Source: Pseudomonas asuensis (GTDB lineage: Bacteria > Pseudomonadota > Gammaproteobacteria > Pseudomonadales > Pseudomonadaceae). Taken from it: a stretch of DNA of 64,000 bases. The DNA is taken from assembly GCF_014646755.1 (NCBI RefSeq), contig NZ_BMNW01000006.1:59745-123744 (forward strand), read 5' to 3'. This document shows, piece by piece, positions 8,113 to 16,541 of the stretch. The translations under genes were made by a program, and so were the position numbers. The stretch's first letter is position 1, and every line of letters begins with the position of its first letter. The notes beneath the pieces are model-generated. The model saw only the letters and a list, made by a program, of their open reading frames with translations. It did no database searches and was not told the DNA's origin.

Positions 8113-9498
8113 TTACAGAGGCGCTTCGCCTTTAAGCGCAGGCGGTTGATCACTGGGGTAGACGTGTTGCCCAACGGGCGTCGCGTTGTGTGAGGGCGTT
8201 TTGACGTTGAGAATCAGCAGAGCGGCCAGGACAGCCGGAATAGCCGCTAGCACAATGATGGTCTGGGCTGGCAAATGCAGGCCGAGCAGCAGGCTACCCA
8301 AGAGAGGTCCGAGGATCGAGCCAAAGCGGCCAATGCCCAGCGCCCAGCCTGCCCCAGTAGCGCGTACTTGCGCAGGGTAGAAATTGCTTGCGAAGGCATT
8401 CAGGGTCAGTTGACCGCCTATGGTGCAAAAGCCTGCAGCGAATACGAATACCAGCAGCAGGGCCTGATACTGGTGGGTCAACCCAAGCAGCACAGTAAAC
8501 ATTGCTGCGCCTGCCAGGATACAGCTCAGCAGACGAACCTTGCTGGCTACCCGATCCATGAAATATGCCAGGAGCATGGCACCCAACGTGCCAGCAAACA
8601 GAAACATTGACGTTGCGAGGTTTGCCGAGTTTCGCTGCATACCGCTTTCCTGAAGAAGAGAGGGCAACCAGCTGATCATGAAATAAAGCAGGATCAGACT
8701 GACAAAGAATGTTGCCCATAGAAACAGGGTAGGCCTTGCGTATCCGTTACGAAAGAGATCCACCACGGCAATGGCAGACGCAGGCTCCTGTTGAGTGTCA
8801 ACAGCAGGGGCTGGCGGTTGCCAACCAGCAACCATACGGGACGTGACGGAGGTCAAACGGGCGTAGGGCGGGGCGTCTCTCAGCAGGCGAGGGAGCGATT
8901 CAGGTAACCGCATCAGGAGAAACGGGAAGAGCAGCAGCGGGGCGATACCTCCTATGACGAACACGGCATGCCAGCCGAAACGGTCCATGAATGCCACTGC
9001 CACGAAGCCACCCGCGGCGCCGCCAAACGAGAACCCGCAGGCGGCCAGAGTGACCATCAAAGTGCGTAGCCTGGGCGGTGAGTAGTCCGACATCAGTGCC
9101 ATCGCGCTGGGCATGGCGCCGCCCATTCCAAGACCACACAAAAAGCGCAGTATCGTCAACCCTTGCAACGAATCGATATAGATGGTGATAAAGGTCAGGC
9201 CGGCATACAAGAGGACGCAGCTCATGAGCACTCGACGGATACCCAGGCGATCCGCAAGCGGTGTAACGAGCAGGGAACCAACGGTCAGGCCAATCAAGTT
9301 TGCACTGAATACAGGCCCAAAAGCCGATTTCTCCAGCCCCCATTCCTGAGCGATGGCTGGCACCACATAGCCCAGTAGCTGAGCGTCATAACCATCACTG
9401 ATGAGCAAGAGTGCCAGCAGCACCAGTATCTGCCACTGATAGCGTGATACCGGATGTGAATCGAGAGCATCGCGAAAGCTGGTGATTTGGTTCTGCAT
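8113..9498 (-). CDS. MFS transporter, aromatic acid:H+ symporter (AAHS) type
   Basis: The 461-residue protein has 12 predicted membrane helices in two halves. Seen: the AAHS signature LISDGYDAQLLGYVVPAI in helix 1, the loop 2-3 motif PLADRLGIRRVL and RFLCGLGMGGAMPSAMALMS in helix 4. Family members such as PcaK and BenK import benzoate-type aromatic acids with protons. The exact substrate is unknown. The ATG at 9498 is preferred, with AAGG about 8 nt upstream; a TTG two codons earlier is possible. It stands alone, with no aromatic-ring degradation genes beside it in this window. Confidence 0.85.
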   Translation of the reverse strand: MQNQITSFRDALDSHPVSRYQWQILVLLALLLISDGYDAQLLGYVVPAIAQEWGLEKSAFGPVFSANLIGLTVGSLLVTPLADRLGIRRVLMSCVLLYAGLTFITIYIDSLQGLTILRFLCGLGMGGAMPSAMALMSDYSPPRLRTLMVTLAACGFSFGGAAGGFVAVAFMDRFGWHAVFVIGGIAPLLLFPFLLMRLPESLPRLLRDAPPYARLTSVTSRMVAGWQPPAPAVDTQQEPASAIAVVDLFRNGYARPTLFLWATFFVSLILLYFMISWLPSLLQESGMQRNSANLATSMFLFAGTLGAMLLAYFMDRVASKVRLLSCILAGAAMFTVLLGLTHQYQALLLVFVFAAGFCTIGGQLTLNAFASNFYPAQVRATGAGWALGIGRFGSILGPLLGSLLLGLHLPAQTIIVLAAIPAVLAALLILNVKTPSHNATPVGQHVYPSDQPPALKGEAPL

Positions 9499-9828
9499 TG
9501 CCAATACCTTTTGTTTTTATTTGTGCAGGCAAGAGGGGCGCGGGGATCGGCTAGTGGGCAAACGGGAAAGCAGCTCCGAAGAGCAAGTACAATGCCAGTA
9601 AAAATCGTAAACCGATTACGCGCTGAGTAATCTTTGGTGCGGCATGGAGGTCTGTCAAGTTGATCGTGCGGCGGTGTGTTTGAGAAGGAGCAGCGCCATG
9701 CCGTGCAGGTCGGCGCAAGGCAATTGAATAGAGAAGGCAGAGCTGCTTAGGGGTTCGCTTTATCAGAGAGAAAGGAAAGTGTCGCGCTCATTCGCCAGCA
9801 GATAGCTTTATCTATGCAGGTTTAACTT
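9499..9828. other. Non-coding gap upstream of the AAHS transporter
   Basis: No gene recognised. The one notable element is the imperfect dyad cgtaaaccgattacg at 9606-9620, with a CG centre as in LacI-type operators, about 110 nt upstream of the transporter start. No LacI regulator is encoded in the window, so this is only a candidate operator. Confidence 0.4.
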
Positions 9829-9854
9829 CAAAGCCCCGTGAAACCGGGGCTTTG
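9829..9854 (-). terminator. Terminator hairpin after the DUF2790 gene
   Basis: A perfect 10-bp stem caaagccccg / cggggctttg with a 6-nt loop lies 11 nt beyond the DUF2790 stop codon. The stem supplies its own short T run; the shape suits termination of the minus-strand gene. Confidence 0.7.
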
Positions 9855-9865
9855 TAACAGCTGTA

Positions 9866-10138
9866 TCAACCATTGGTATTTTGCCGCTCAACACTTTCCA
9901 GGTACTGCAATTTGTGCAGGTTGCCTTGATGATCCTGATACACCATGGTGGCAGGTTCGGCATTGTTGAGATCATTCGTGTCGGTCTCTTCGATCGAAAT
10001 GACCTTGGCAACATCAACCTTCATACCGTAGTGATACTCCTCAACCGGAATGTTGTCTTGTGCCGAACGAGAGTCTGCAGCAAACGCGCCGGTAGCAAAG
10101 GCGGAGACAAGCAGTGCAGTAGCGATGGTATATTTCAT
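9866..10138 (-). CDS. DUF2790 periplasmic protein (PtrA-like)
   Basis: This 90-residue protein has a clear Sec signal peptide (MKYTIATALLVSAFATGAFA then ADS). A DUF2790 core follows: VEEYHYGMKVDVAKVISIEE, ATMVYQDHQGNLHKLQYLE. DUF2790 proteins are small Pseudomonas periplasmic proteins, several of them copper-responsive, including PtrA, a copper-tolerance protein. No Cys or Met-rich metal site is obvious here, so copper binding is not shown. The ATG at 10138 has GAGG 8 nt upstream and places the signal peptide at the N-terminus. Confidence 0.85.
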   Translation of the reverse strand: MKYTIATALLVSAFATGAFAADSRSAQDNIPVEEYHYGMKVDVAKVISIEETDTNDLNNAEPATMVYQDHQGNLHKLQYLESVERQNTNG

Positions 10139-10388
10139 GATAATAACCTCTTCGATGGGATGATTGCTGTCGATGAGGCTATTGAACCGCACGTATCTAC
10201 TATGCGTGAAATCGATCCTGGTTGTGCCTGCTATTGGTGTGAATGATAGTTGAGCCCAAGGGAAACGCTGTTGGCTTGAGACGGTAAGCTGCTGTGCTGA
10301 ATGATCCGTCTACCCATACGTTAATAAGGTTTATTTGAAACCCTTGACCGAATGCTTTCGCACCAAAAAATGAGATTGGCGGAGGTAC

Positions 10389-11189
10389 TTAGAAAATGGT
10401 CACGAACAGGTAGAGGCAGACGCCGAGGCACAGCAGTGCAAATGAGCGCTGCAAGAGATGGGCGGGCAGGTGCTTGCACAGCAGGCGGCCAGCCAGCATG
10501 CCGATCAGTGTAGCGCCGATGAAAAGCTCTGCCTGCAGGCTGAGTGTGACACCGTGGTAAAGCGCTCCACCAGCCGTACCCAGGGAAATCAATGCCACCA
10601 TCATCAGTGAGGTCGCTACGATCCCTTGCATACGGATGTCACTGCATTGGCGCAGCGCCGGTACGATCAAAAAGCCACCACCTACGCCCAGCATGCCCGT
10701 CAGCAAGCCGGATAGGCTCCCGATAACTGATAGTGTGGCCGTACACTTACCATTCCAGTGCAGGCGCCCGGTTGCCGGGTCCAGCATGCAGTTCTTCTGA
10801 AGCGGGCTGTGGATGGTATAGGCCTGTTCCGTCGAGGGTCTGCTCTGCAATAGCATGCGCAGGGCCACAAATAGCATGATGGCGCAGAAGCACAGCATCA
10901 ATGTACGGTTGGGCAGGTGATGGGCCAAGCGAACCCCCAGTGGCGAGAAGCAGAGGCCCAGCGCGGCCATGAGCAATGCGGCTCGGTATCGAACCAGCCC
11001 TTTTCGCAGGCCATCTATCGCACCTAATGCCGCTGCGGTGCCGATTGCCAGCAATGCAATGGGCGCAGCCTGGGGAAGGGCCCATCCCAGACCGAGTGTC
11101 AAGGCGGGGATGGCAAGGATGCCCCCACCTGCGCCTGTCAAACCCAGTACAATGCCAATACCGATGCCTAGAAAAGAGGCGAGCAGCAC
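10389..11189 (-). CDS. TauE/SafE-family sulfite exporter
   Basis: The 266-residue membrane protein has two internally repeated halves. Each contains the TauE/SafE glycine signature: GLTGAGGGILAIPAL near the N-terminus and GMLGVGGGFLIVPAL in the middle. Members export sulfite, sulfoacetate or related anions. A GTG at 11189 has AAAGGAG 8 nt upstream and is preferred; a longer frame would overlap the preceding gene. The gap to the upstream fusion gene is 19 nt, so they form an operon. The likely job is export of sulfite made when persulfide is oxidised. Confidence 0.85.
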   Translation of the reverse strand: MLLASFLGIGIGIVLGLTGAGGGILAIPALTLGLGWALPQAAPIALLAIGTAAALGAIDGLRKGLVRYRAALLMAALGLCFSPLGVRLAHHLPNRTLMLCFCAIMLFVALRMLLQSRPSTEQAYTIHSPLQKNCMLDPATGRLHWNGKCTATLSVIGSLSGLLTGMLGVGGGFLIVPALRQCSDIRMQGIVATSLMMVALISLGTAGGALYHGVTLSLQAELFIGATLIGMLAGRLLCKHLPAHLLQRSFALLCLGVCLYLFVTIF

Positions 11190-11208
11190 AGCGCAGACTC
11201 CTTTAGTG

Positions 11209-12768
11209 TTAGCCGCAACGTGTGAGCCACTCGCGGCCCTTGAGCATGCCATTCCAGTAGAAACGAGGCAGTACGGTCGCCTTGAGCAGCCAGGCGGATT
11301 TACGAGCGACCTTGGGGTCTAGAGGAAAGGTTGGCAGTAGCTTTCCGCCGTAGCCGAATTCGGCCAGGATTACCTTGCCCTTCTCAACGGTGAGCGGACA
11401 GGAACCGTATCCATCATATCGGCTCGGTAAAGGAAGGCCCTCGCGCAAGGCAAGTAAGTTCTCCGCTACGACCACAATCTGCTTGCGCGCCGCCGCGGCC
11501 GTCTTGGCATTGCTGGTTCCACATACATCACCCAGCGCAAAAATATTCGAATGACGAGGGTGTTGCAGGGTGGCGGGATCGACCTCAAGCCAGCCAGCTG
11601 CATCTGCTAGCGAGCTGCGGCGGATGACATCCGGTGCCTGCTGAGGGGGCACTACATGAAGCAGGTCGAACGGTTTGGCATGGCGGTTTATGCTGCCGTC
11701 GCTGCTGGTAACCTCGAACCAGGCGGTTTTACCGGGACCATCTACAGCAACCAGATTGGACTGGAATGCCAGTGATGCCTGATATTTCTCAACATAAGCC
11801 ATTAGTGGTGGTACGAAGTCCGGTACACCAAACAGCGCTGCGCCCGCCAGATTGAATTCGACCTGGATCTCGTTGAGTACCCCATGGCGAAGCCAGTGAT
11901 CACAAGACAGGTACATGGCCTTTTGTGGCGCGCCAGCGCACTTGATCGGCATGCCCGGCTGGGTAAAAAGGGCCTTTCCACGCTTTAGGCTTTGTACCAG
12001 CTTCCAGGTATAAGGGGCCAGATCATAGCGGTAGTTGGAGGTTACTCCATGCTGCCCTAATGTATCCTCCAGCCCTTCAATACGCTCCCATGCCAATTGC
12101 AGACCAGGACAGACAATCAACTGCTGGTAGCCCAGTTGTTTGCCGTTACTGAGCAACACACTCTGGCGCTCCGGTGCAAAGGCGCTGACCGATGCCTGTA
12201 TCCAGGTAACGCCTTCAGGAATGACACTGGCCATGGGGCGAACCGTATCCGCGGCCTCATAGGCGCCACCGCCTACCAGGGTCCAGGCAGGTTGATAGTA
12301 GTGGTGGTCGCTCGGCTCGACCACGGCAATCTTCAATTCAGGCGAGCGTCGTAGCAGACTCGCGGCAACGCCTATGCCCGCTGATCCGCCACCCATGATG
12401 ACAATATCGTATTGGCTGCTCGCCGCTTCATTCTCGCAAGTCATTCGGTATAACTGGGTTGAGCGATTGCCGGTACGGCAAAACGCCAGAATTGGAGGGG
12501 GAAGGGTACTGAGCAAGGTGTGTAATTGCTGTGCCTGGCCCTGATGAAGCGTGCTGGGTATTACTGGGAGATAGACAAAATTCAATCCCAGTGCTTCGGC
12601 ATGGCGTCGAAGGCTTTCGCTGGTGGGCTGCTCTGATCCACCTTCATGATCCGGTCGATTACAGATGATGCTGCGATAGCCTTGTTGGGCGATGTGGGGC
12701 AAGTCATCAGGGTGTAGCTGCCCGCAGGTCGCGAACATTTCATCGAGTCGGTTGATGGGCTGATCCAT
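11209..12768 (-). CDS. Phosphatase-like (DUF442/Blh) domain fused to sulfide:quinone oxidoreductase-type FAD enzyme
   Basis: This is a 519-residue fusion. Residues 1-110 form a DUF442 / protein-tyrosine-phosphatase-like domain with the loop FCRTGNRST (Cys97). Residues 119-519 are an FAD-dependent SQR-type oxidoreductase with GGGSAG (126-131), HHYYQPAWTLVGGG, IKCAGAPQKA and the GDVCGTSNAKTAAAARKQ FAD/quinone region. SQR enzymes oxidise sulfide to persulfide and pass electrons to quinone at the membrane. The ATG is preceded by GGAG 6 nt upstream; a TTG two codons earlier is less likely. The ArsR sensor lies 81 nt upstream on the same strand and TauE follows. This fusion is annotated in many proteobacteria. 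Confidence 0.9.
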   Translation of the reverse strand: MDQPINRLDEMFATCGQLHPDDLPHIAQQGYRSIICNRPDHEGGSEQPTSESLRRHAEALGLNFVYLPVIPSTLHQGQAQQLHTLLSTLPPPILAFCRTGNRSTQLYRMTCENEAASSQYDIVIMGGGSAGIGVAASLLRRSPELKIAVVEPSDHHYYQPAWTLVGGGAYEAADTVRPMASVIPEGVTWIQASVSAFAPERQSVLLSNGKQLGYQQLIVCPGLQLAWERIEGLEDTLGQHGVTSNYRYDLAPYTWKLVQSLKRGKALFTQPGMPIKCAGAPQKAMYLSCDHWLRHGVLNEIQVEFNLAGAALFGVPDFVPPLMAYVEKYQASLAFQSNLVAVDGPGKTAWFEVTSSDGSINRHAKPFDLLHVVPPQQAPDVIRRSSLADAAGWLEVDPATLQHPRHSNIFALGDVCGTSNAKTAAAARKQIVVVAENLLALREGLPLPSRYDGYGSCPLTVEKGKVILAEFGYGGKLLPTFPLDPKVARKSAWLLKATVLPRFYWNGMLKGREWLTRCG

Positions 12769-12849
12769 GGGCAACTCCAGACAGCGTAGGGAACAACAAA
12801 GGTCTATGGTTTTAACGGAGGCAGACCTGCAGTAAGCAGGAGCGCCTGC

Positions 12850-13185
12850 TTACTGCACGCCTTTTAGCGCCTGACCGCAGTACAGGCTGGATAATGTTTG
12901 CATAACAGACACGACCTCGAAGCTGGCCAGGGCATAGTAGATGTACTTGCCTTCGCGGCGCGTGTTGACCAGCCCTTCTTCACGCAGGACGCTCAACTGT
13001 TGCGAGAGCGTTGGTTGCCGGATGCCGGTCAGGTCTTCCAGCTCGCCAACATTGCGCTCACCTTGGGTTAGCTGGCAGAGCAGCAGGAGGCGATCTTCGT
13101 TGGCCAATGCCTTAAGCAGGTTGCAAGCCTTCGAGGCGGAGGCCCTGAGTAGGGCTACTTCAGTAGTGGAAAGCTGGGTGGCCAT
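12850..13185 (-). CDS. bigR: ArsR-family persulfide-sensing repressor (BigR/SqrR-like)
   Basis: The 111-residue winged-helix protein has the ArsR recognition region LTGIRQPTLSQQLSVLREEG and the wing NTRREGKYIYYAL. Cys37 and Cys103 are 66 residues apart, the same spacing as Cys41/Cys107 of Rhodobacter SqrR and Cys42/Cys108 of Xylella BigR. Those pairs form an intramolecular sulfur bridge that releases DNA. A third Cys, Cys21, is also present. The ATG has GAGGA 8 nt upstream. The gene is divergent from persulfide dioxygenase and a palindromic operator sits between them, so it should repress both directions until sulfide or persulfide rises. Confidence 0.88.
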   Translation of the reverse strand: MATQLSTTEVALLRASASKACNLLKALANEDRLLLLCQLTQGERNVGELEDLTGIRQPTLSQQLSVLREEGLVNTRREGKYIYYALASFEVVSVMQTLSSLYCGQALKGVQ

Positions 13186-13225
13186 TGGTCCATTCCTCGT
13201 CGTGCGTCCAATCAGTCTATTTTCA

Positions 13226-13251
13226 TACAATATATAATTCAATATATTGTA
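13226..13251. promoter_or_regulatory. Operator of the BigR/SqrR-like repressor
   Basis: A perfect inverted repeat with 10-nt arms (tacaatatat / atatattgta) and a 6-nt spacer lies 40 nt before the repressor start and 31 nt before the dioxygenase start. AT-rich dyads of this type, placed over the promoter of sulfide genes, are the known targets of BigR. It is the only strong dyad in the gap. Confidence 0.8.
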
Positions 13252-13281
13252 AAAAGGTAGATCGATGGCGAGGTAAAAGAT

Positions 13282-14145
13282 ATGACTCCTTTTGTACAGG
13301 CATTCTTCGATGTCGATACGGCTACCGTCAGCTATGTAGTATTTGAGGCAGATGGGTCCGAGTGTGCCGTCATTGACTCAGTGCTGAATTATGATTCAAA
13401 GGCTGGACGAACCAGCACTCAAGGGGCCGACCAAATCATTGCCTTTATCCAGGAGCATAGCCTCAAGGTACAGTGGCTGCTTGAAACCCATGCCCACGCT
13501 GACCATCTTTCGGCAGCGGCTTACCTGAAAAAGGCGCTAGGCGGACGGATTGCTATTGGTGCTTCCATTCGACAGGTGCAGGGGGTTTTTCGGGATGTCT
13601 TTAATCTGGAGCCTGAGTTTAGGCTGGACGGTTCCCAGTTTGATCATCTCTTCGAGTCTGATGAGGTGTTTTATATTGGCCGGTTGAAGGCGCGCGCGTT
13701 GCATGTGCCTGGGCATACCCCTGCCGATATGGCCTATCAGATCGAAGAGCATTCAGTATTTGCAGGCGATACATTATTCATGCCTGATGTGGGAACGGCG
13801 CGATGCGACTTTCCAGGTGGGAGTGCGCAGCAGCTCTACCGCTCCATCAAGCGAATACTGGCGCTACCGGCTGAGACAACCTTGTACCTGTGCCACGATT
13901 ACCCGCCTGCTGGCAGAGACGTGTGTTGGAAGACTACTGTCGTCGAGCAAAAGGCCCGGAATATTCATGTTCATGATGGCATTACCGAGGAGGCTTTTGT
14001 TGAAATGCGCAGCCGTCGGGATGCGACGCTTGCAATGCCTACGCTTATCCTGCCGTCAATCCAGATCAATATTCGGGCAGGGCAGATGCCGCCTGCAGAT
14101 GAAGCAGGAGCGACCTTCCTAAAAATCCCAATCAATCGTTTTTAG
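13282..14145 (+). CDS. Persulfide dioxygenase (ETHE1/Blh-type MBL-fold enzyme)
   Basis: This 287-residue metallo-beta-lactamase-fold protein has THAHADHL (His70, His72, Asp74, His75), HVPGHTPAD (His145) and FAGDTLF (Asp163), plus CHDYPP near 204. Persulfide dioxygenases use one Fe(II) bound by two His and one Asp to oxidise glutathione persulfide to sulfite. The RCDFPGG segment and overall length suit the Blh/PDO branch rather than glyoxalase II. GAGG precedes the ATG. It is divergent from the ArsR sensor over the operator. It would act after the SQR-like enzyme and before the TauE exporter. Confidence 0.88.
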   Translation: MTPFVQAFFDVDTATVSYVVFEADGSECAVIDSVLNYDSKAGRTSTQGADQIIAFIQEHSLKVQWLLETHAHADHLSAAAYLKKALGGRIAIGASIRQVQGVFRDVFNLEPEFRLDGSQFDHLFESDEVFYIGRLKARALHVPGHTPADMAYQIEEHSVFAGDTLFMPDVGTARCDFPGGSAQQLYRSIKRILALPAETTLYLCHDYPPAGRDVCWKTTVVEQKARNIHVHDGITEEAFVEMRSRRDATLAMPTLILPSIQINIRAGQMPPADEAGATFLKIPINRF

Positions 14146-14154
14146 GGCAGTAGG

Positions 14155-14463
14155 TTATTCCGCTTCCCAGAAGGACGGGCAGTTCAACTGCAATGCCCGA
14201 GCTTTGGCGCCGTGCATGGCTCCTTCAAACTCTTCACGTGTGGCTTTCTGGTCGGTCTTGGCATACGTCCAGGTTGCCAGCGCGACGTAGCAGCTGGAAT
14301 AGAGTTCGGCCAGGGAGCGGCACTCCGACTGCCGGCCGGATTGATCAAGTGGTATGGCACGCTCTTGCAGGGAGACTTCAACAGGCGTTAGAGGGCGGCT
14401 TTGGCATCCGCTCAAGGCGAACGCTGCCGTGAGCATAAACCCAGTGATGAGGCGATACGTCAT
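14155..14463 (-). CDS. Small lipoprotein of unknown function
   Basis: The 102-residue product starts MTYRLITGFMLTAAFALSGC, a type II signal peptide with the lipobox LSGC (lipid Cys20). The mature part has four more Cys residues (SECRSL, SSCYVAL, LNCPSF and nearby), which may form disulfides in the periplasm. The family is not recognised. It is convergent with the dioxygenase gene, 9 nt away. The upstream ribosome site is weak, but the signal peptide fixes the start. An envelope lipoprotein is the safest call. Confidence 0.75.
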   Translation of the reverse strand: MTYRLITGFMLTAAFALSGCQSRPLTPVEVSLQERAIPLDQSGRQSECRSLAELYSSCYVALATWTYAKTDQKATREEFEGAMHGAKARALQLNCPSFWEAE

Positions 14464-14608
14464 TTTGTCTATTCGCAACGAGAGGATGCCACAGGTTATC
14501 GTCCGGGACGAGTCTATAGACCTATCATCGCCTGAGCCTGTTGGGTGAGTCATGAGCGCAGTGCGCCAAGGCAGGGCCGACCCCTGCCCTTGGCCGCTAG
14601 TAAAGCAA

Positions 14609-14950
14609 TTAGAGCGTAATCTTCTTTTGCTGATTCTTGAAATGACGCCCACGGGGAAGACGACTGCCGTTTGCCAACTGGCCTTGCCACTCCTCAAACG
14701 CAACGCTGCGGGTGCGGTAGGTTACTACGGACTGCTCAACAGGCTGTGCTTTTGCAGCCGGTGCCTGGGTAGCCACATCCGCAACCCCCTGAACCTGAAC
14801 TTGAGAGCCTGCATCGGCGCTAGCGGCTGCGTTATAGGCTGCCGAGCGCAGGCACGTCTTGCAGGTAACCTGATCGGGCTGAGCGGAGGCGTTAGCGCTG
14901 CTGCGGCCGCAAGCCACTTGATCAGTGCCGGTGGAGTAGTGCATTACCAT
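14609..14950 (-). CDS. Small Cys-containing protein of unknown function
   Basis: This 113-residue protein begins MVMHYSTGTDQVACGR and has Cys14 plus a CKTC pair at 30-33, then an Ala/Gln/Val-rich low-complexity middle and a basic C-terminus. AAGGAAG lies 7 nt before the ATG, a good ribosome site. The CxxC and upstream Cys could bind zinc or iron, which is inference. I recall similar short VACGR...CKxC proteins in pseudomonads but no function. No signal peptide or membrane helix is seen. Confidence 0.6.
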   Translation of the reverse strand: MVMHYSTGTDQVACGRSSANASAQPDQVTCKTCLRSAAYNAAASADAGSQVQVQGVADVATQAPAAKAQPVEQSVVTYRTRSVAFEEWQGQLANGSRLPRGRHFKNQQKKITL

Positions 14951-15351
14951 GGTGTTACTTCCTTTCAGTACAAGCTAAAACAGTCGTCGCGTACACGTGC
15001 GACGAGGGTATTGCGGCAGGATTAAGAGGGCATAAGGGCAGCGTTTTGGGTACTGAGCTCAGTCTACCAAGACCCCAAACTTACCCTCAGCTTTCAAAAT
15101 CCAAACAAAAAAAGGCGTAGTTTAACGGGTAGATGACATTTAGTCTGTTTTGGCAGCCACAAAAGACTTTAATTGTTCGTCGCTTGGTTAAGCATCAGAG
15201 TAATACCAGCCCATTTACTCTAGATAATGCTTATTCTCTAAGCCACGTGGATAGATCAAGGTAAGCAAAACAGGGACAGCCAAGAACAGGCAAGTGCACA
15301 TAGCCTGGGGTTTGTTTGATAGAGCCGAGGGAAGCGGCTTACGGTTTGCGC
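14951..15351. other. Gene-free gap
   Basis: No ORF with a ribosome site, no clear hairpin and no repeat was seen in this 400-nt stretch. An A-run at about 15107 and AT-rich stretches near 15165-15245 could be promoter DNA, but no assignable boxes stand out. Confidence 0.5.
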
Positions 15352-15600
15352 TCACAAGAGCTGGTAGCTAACCGTCCAGTCACATGTAGGCGTCTCCACT
15401 GCCACAACCATGAGTTGATTGCGTCCTCTGCCGTCTGGCTTGCTGGAGGAGAAGAGGGTAGACAGGCGGTTCCCATAAACCGAACCCTTATCGAGCCGCC
15501 ACGAGCGACCGTAGCTCTCAAAGCCTTTCAGGCATTCAAGTATCAGTGGGCCGGCAGGCTCCTTTAAAAGCTCATACGTATTGCTGATAAAGTGACTCAT
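15352..15600 (-). CDS. Hypothetical small protein
   Basis: A possible 82-residue product starting MSHFISNTYELLKEPAG. A GGGAG sequence lies about 10 nt upstream of the ATG, slightly far. No domain, signal peptide or membrane segment is recognised. The surrounding DNA is gene-poor and the overlapping plus-strand frame has no ribosome site. It may be a true orphan gene or a chance frame. Confidence 0.35.
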   Translation of the reverse strand: MSHFISNTYELLKEPAGPLILECLKGFESYGRSWRLDKGSVYGNRLSTLFSSSKPDGRGRNQLMVVAVETPTCDWTVSYQLL

Positions 15601-15769
15601 ACTTCTACGGCTCCCTTCTAGATCAGTTCAATACGAACCTTTGTTCCATGGGCAATAGGCAGACCTTATTGCTAGACATGCTGAATTTGTGAAAATTTCG
15701 TGAAAATGTAAAGTCATTGCAGTGAGGCAGCACATAAGCCTACATTCGACGTACGAACAAGTCGGTCCT
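15601..15769. other. Gene-free DNA left of the MITE-like element
   Basis: Nothing coding was recognised. With the stretch right of the element up to 16391, it makes about 790 nt with no supported gene apart from the repeat itself. A short minus-strand frame near 16.05-16.3 kb is discussed under rejected items. Confidence 0.5.
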
Positions 15770-15916
15770 TTAGGCTCTGTACGAAACGTATCTGCACCCG
15801 GTGATGCTTCGTTAAAAATCGATTCGAAATGCTCATTTGCAACACGTAAACTCCGATTCCTTACCCATTTGTGCCTCGCCTGCCCTTCGCTTGAAGACTT
15901 TTCGTACAGAGCCTAA
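15770..15916. mobile_element. 147-bp MITE-like element with 17-bp terminal inverted repeats
   Basis: The two ends are perfect 17-nt inverted repeats: ttaggctctgtacgaaa and its complement tttcgtacagagcctaa. The interior (about 113 nt) has no coding capacity. The outer TTA/TAA may be the duplicated target. The same end sequence, with two or three changes, occurs at the IS5-family transposase remnant near 42.46 kb. This is therefore probably a non-autonomous derivative of that IS group. Confidence 0.75.
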
Positions 15917-16391
15917 TAGGGATCAGGCTTTCATTGGGGCGCATGAGTGCATCCAGATCAAGTCAGTGAATACCGACTTATCCAGAAGAACAGGGGAATA
16001 AATGCGTAGGCAGCATACCTCCCCCAATCTGGCCAACCTGATTCTGATAATCACCTTTGAAGAGGTTGCCTGGTAGGGACTCGCGTGTTCGCGTTTGAGC
16101 GGAACGCCAGTGTGCTCCTGCCTACTCTTGGATCAGCTGCCTTTGACTGCACAGATGATGTCACTGACAGGGCGCTACCAACGCTGACGGAATTGCGAGG
16201 GGGGTATGACAAATGTCCCTGTGAGCTTTCCAGCGCTACCTTTGCGGAATATGGCGGTTTAAGTGTTTTGGCCTGAGTATGCAAGGCATTGGAACTCAAC
16301 GAGTACCCAAGCGGGTTTGAGCAGACGTAAAAGGAAAGTTAGGTGAAGAACGAACGCTAAGCATAAGATGACAACAGGCTTCAGGAGGGCT

Positions 16392-16541
16392 CTAAGTAAG
16401 CTCAAGTATGCCTTCACGAATCATCAATAAGGCAAGGCCTATTAACGCCAATCCTTCAAGTTGAAGCATGGGGTCCAGCGGATCGAATGCCAGGCAACCC
16501 GCGCCGCTCAGGCAAAGCAGTGCACCCAGAGCAAACAGCAT
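16392..16541 (-). CDS. Tiny membrane protein (49 aa)
   Basis: The product begins MLFALGALLCLSGAGCLAF and contains two hydrophobic stretches (about 1-19 and 26-42) separated by DPLDPMLQLEG, ending MIREGILELT. A perfect GGAGG lies 9 nt upstream of the ATG. The pattern suits a two-helix inner-membrane miniprotein. No family is recognised. An LSGAGC segment resembles a lipobox, but the following residues are hydrophobic. Confidence 0.55.
   Translation of the reverse strand: MLFALGALLCLSGAGCLAFDPLDPMLQLEGLALIGLALLMIREGILELT

Noticed and set aside
16051-16299. Minus-strand frame starting MSSNALHTQAKTLKPPYSAK
   Set aside because: A short AKTLKPPYSA stretch resembles the start of some ABM monooxygenases, but it diverges after about ten residues and no ribosome site precedes it; too weak to call a remnant.
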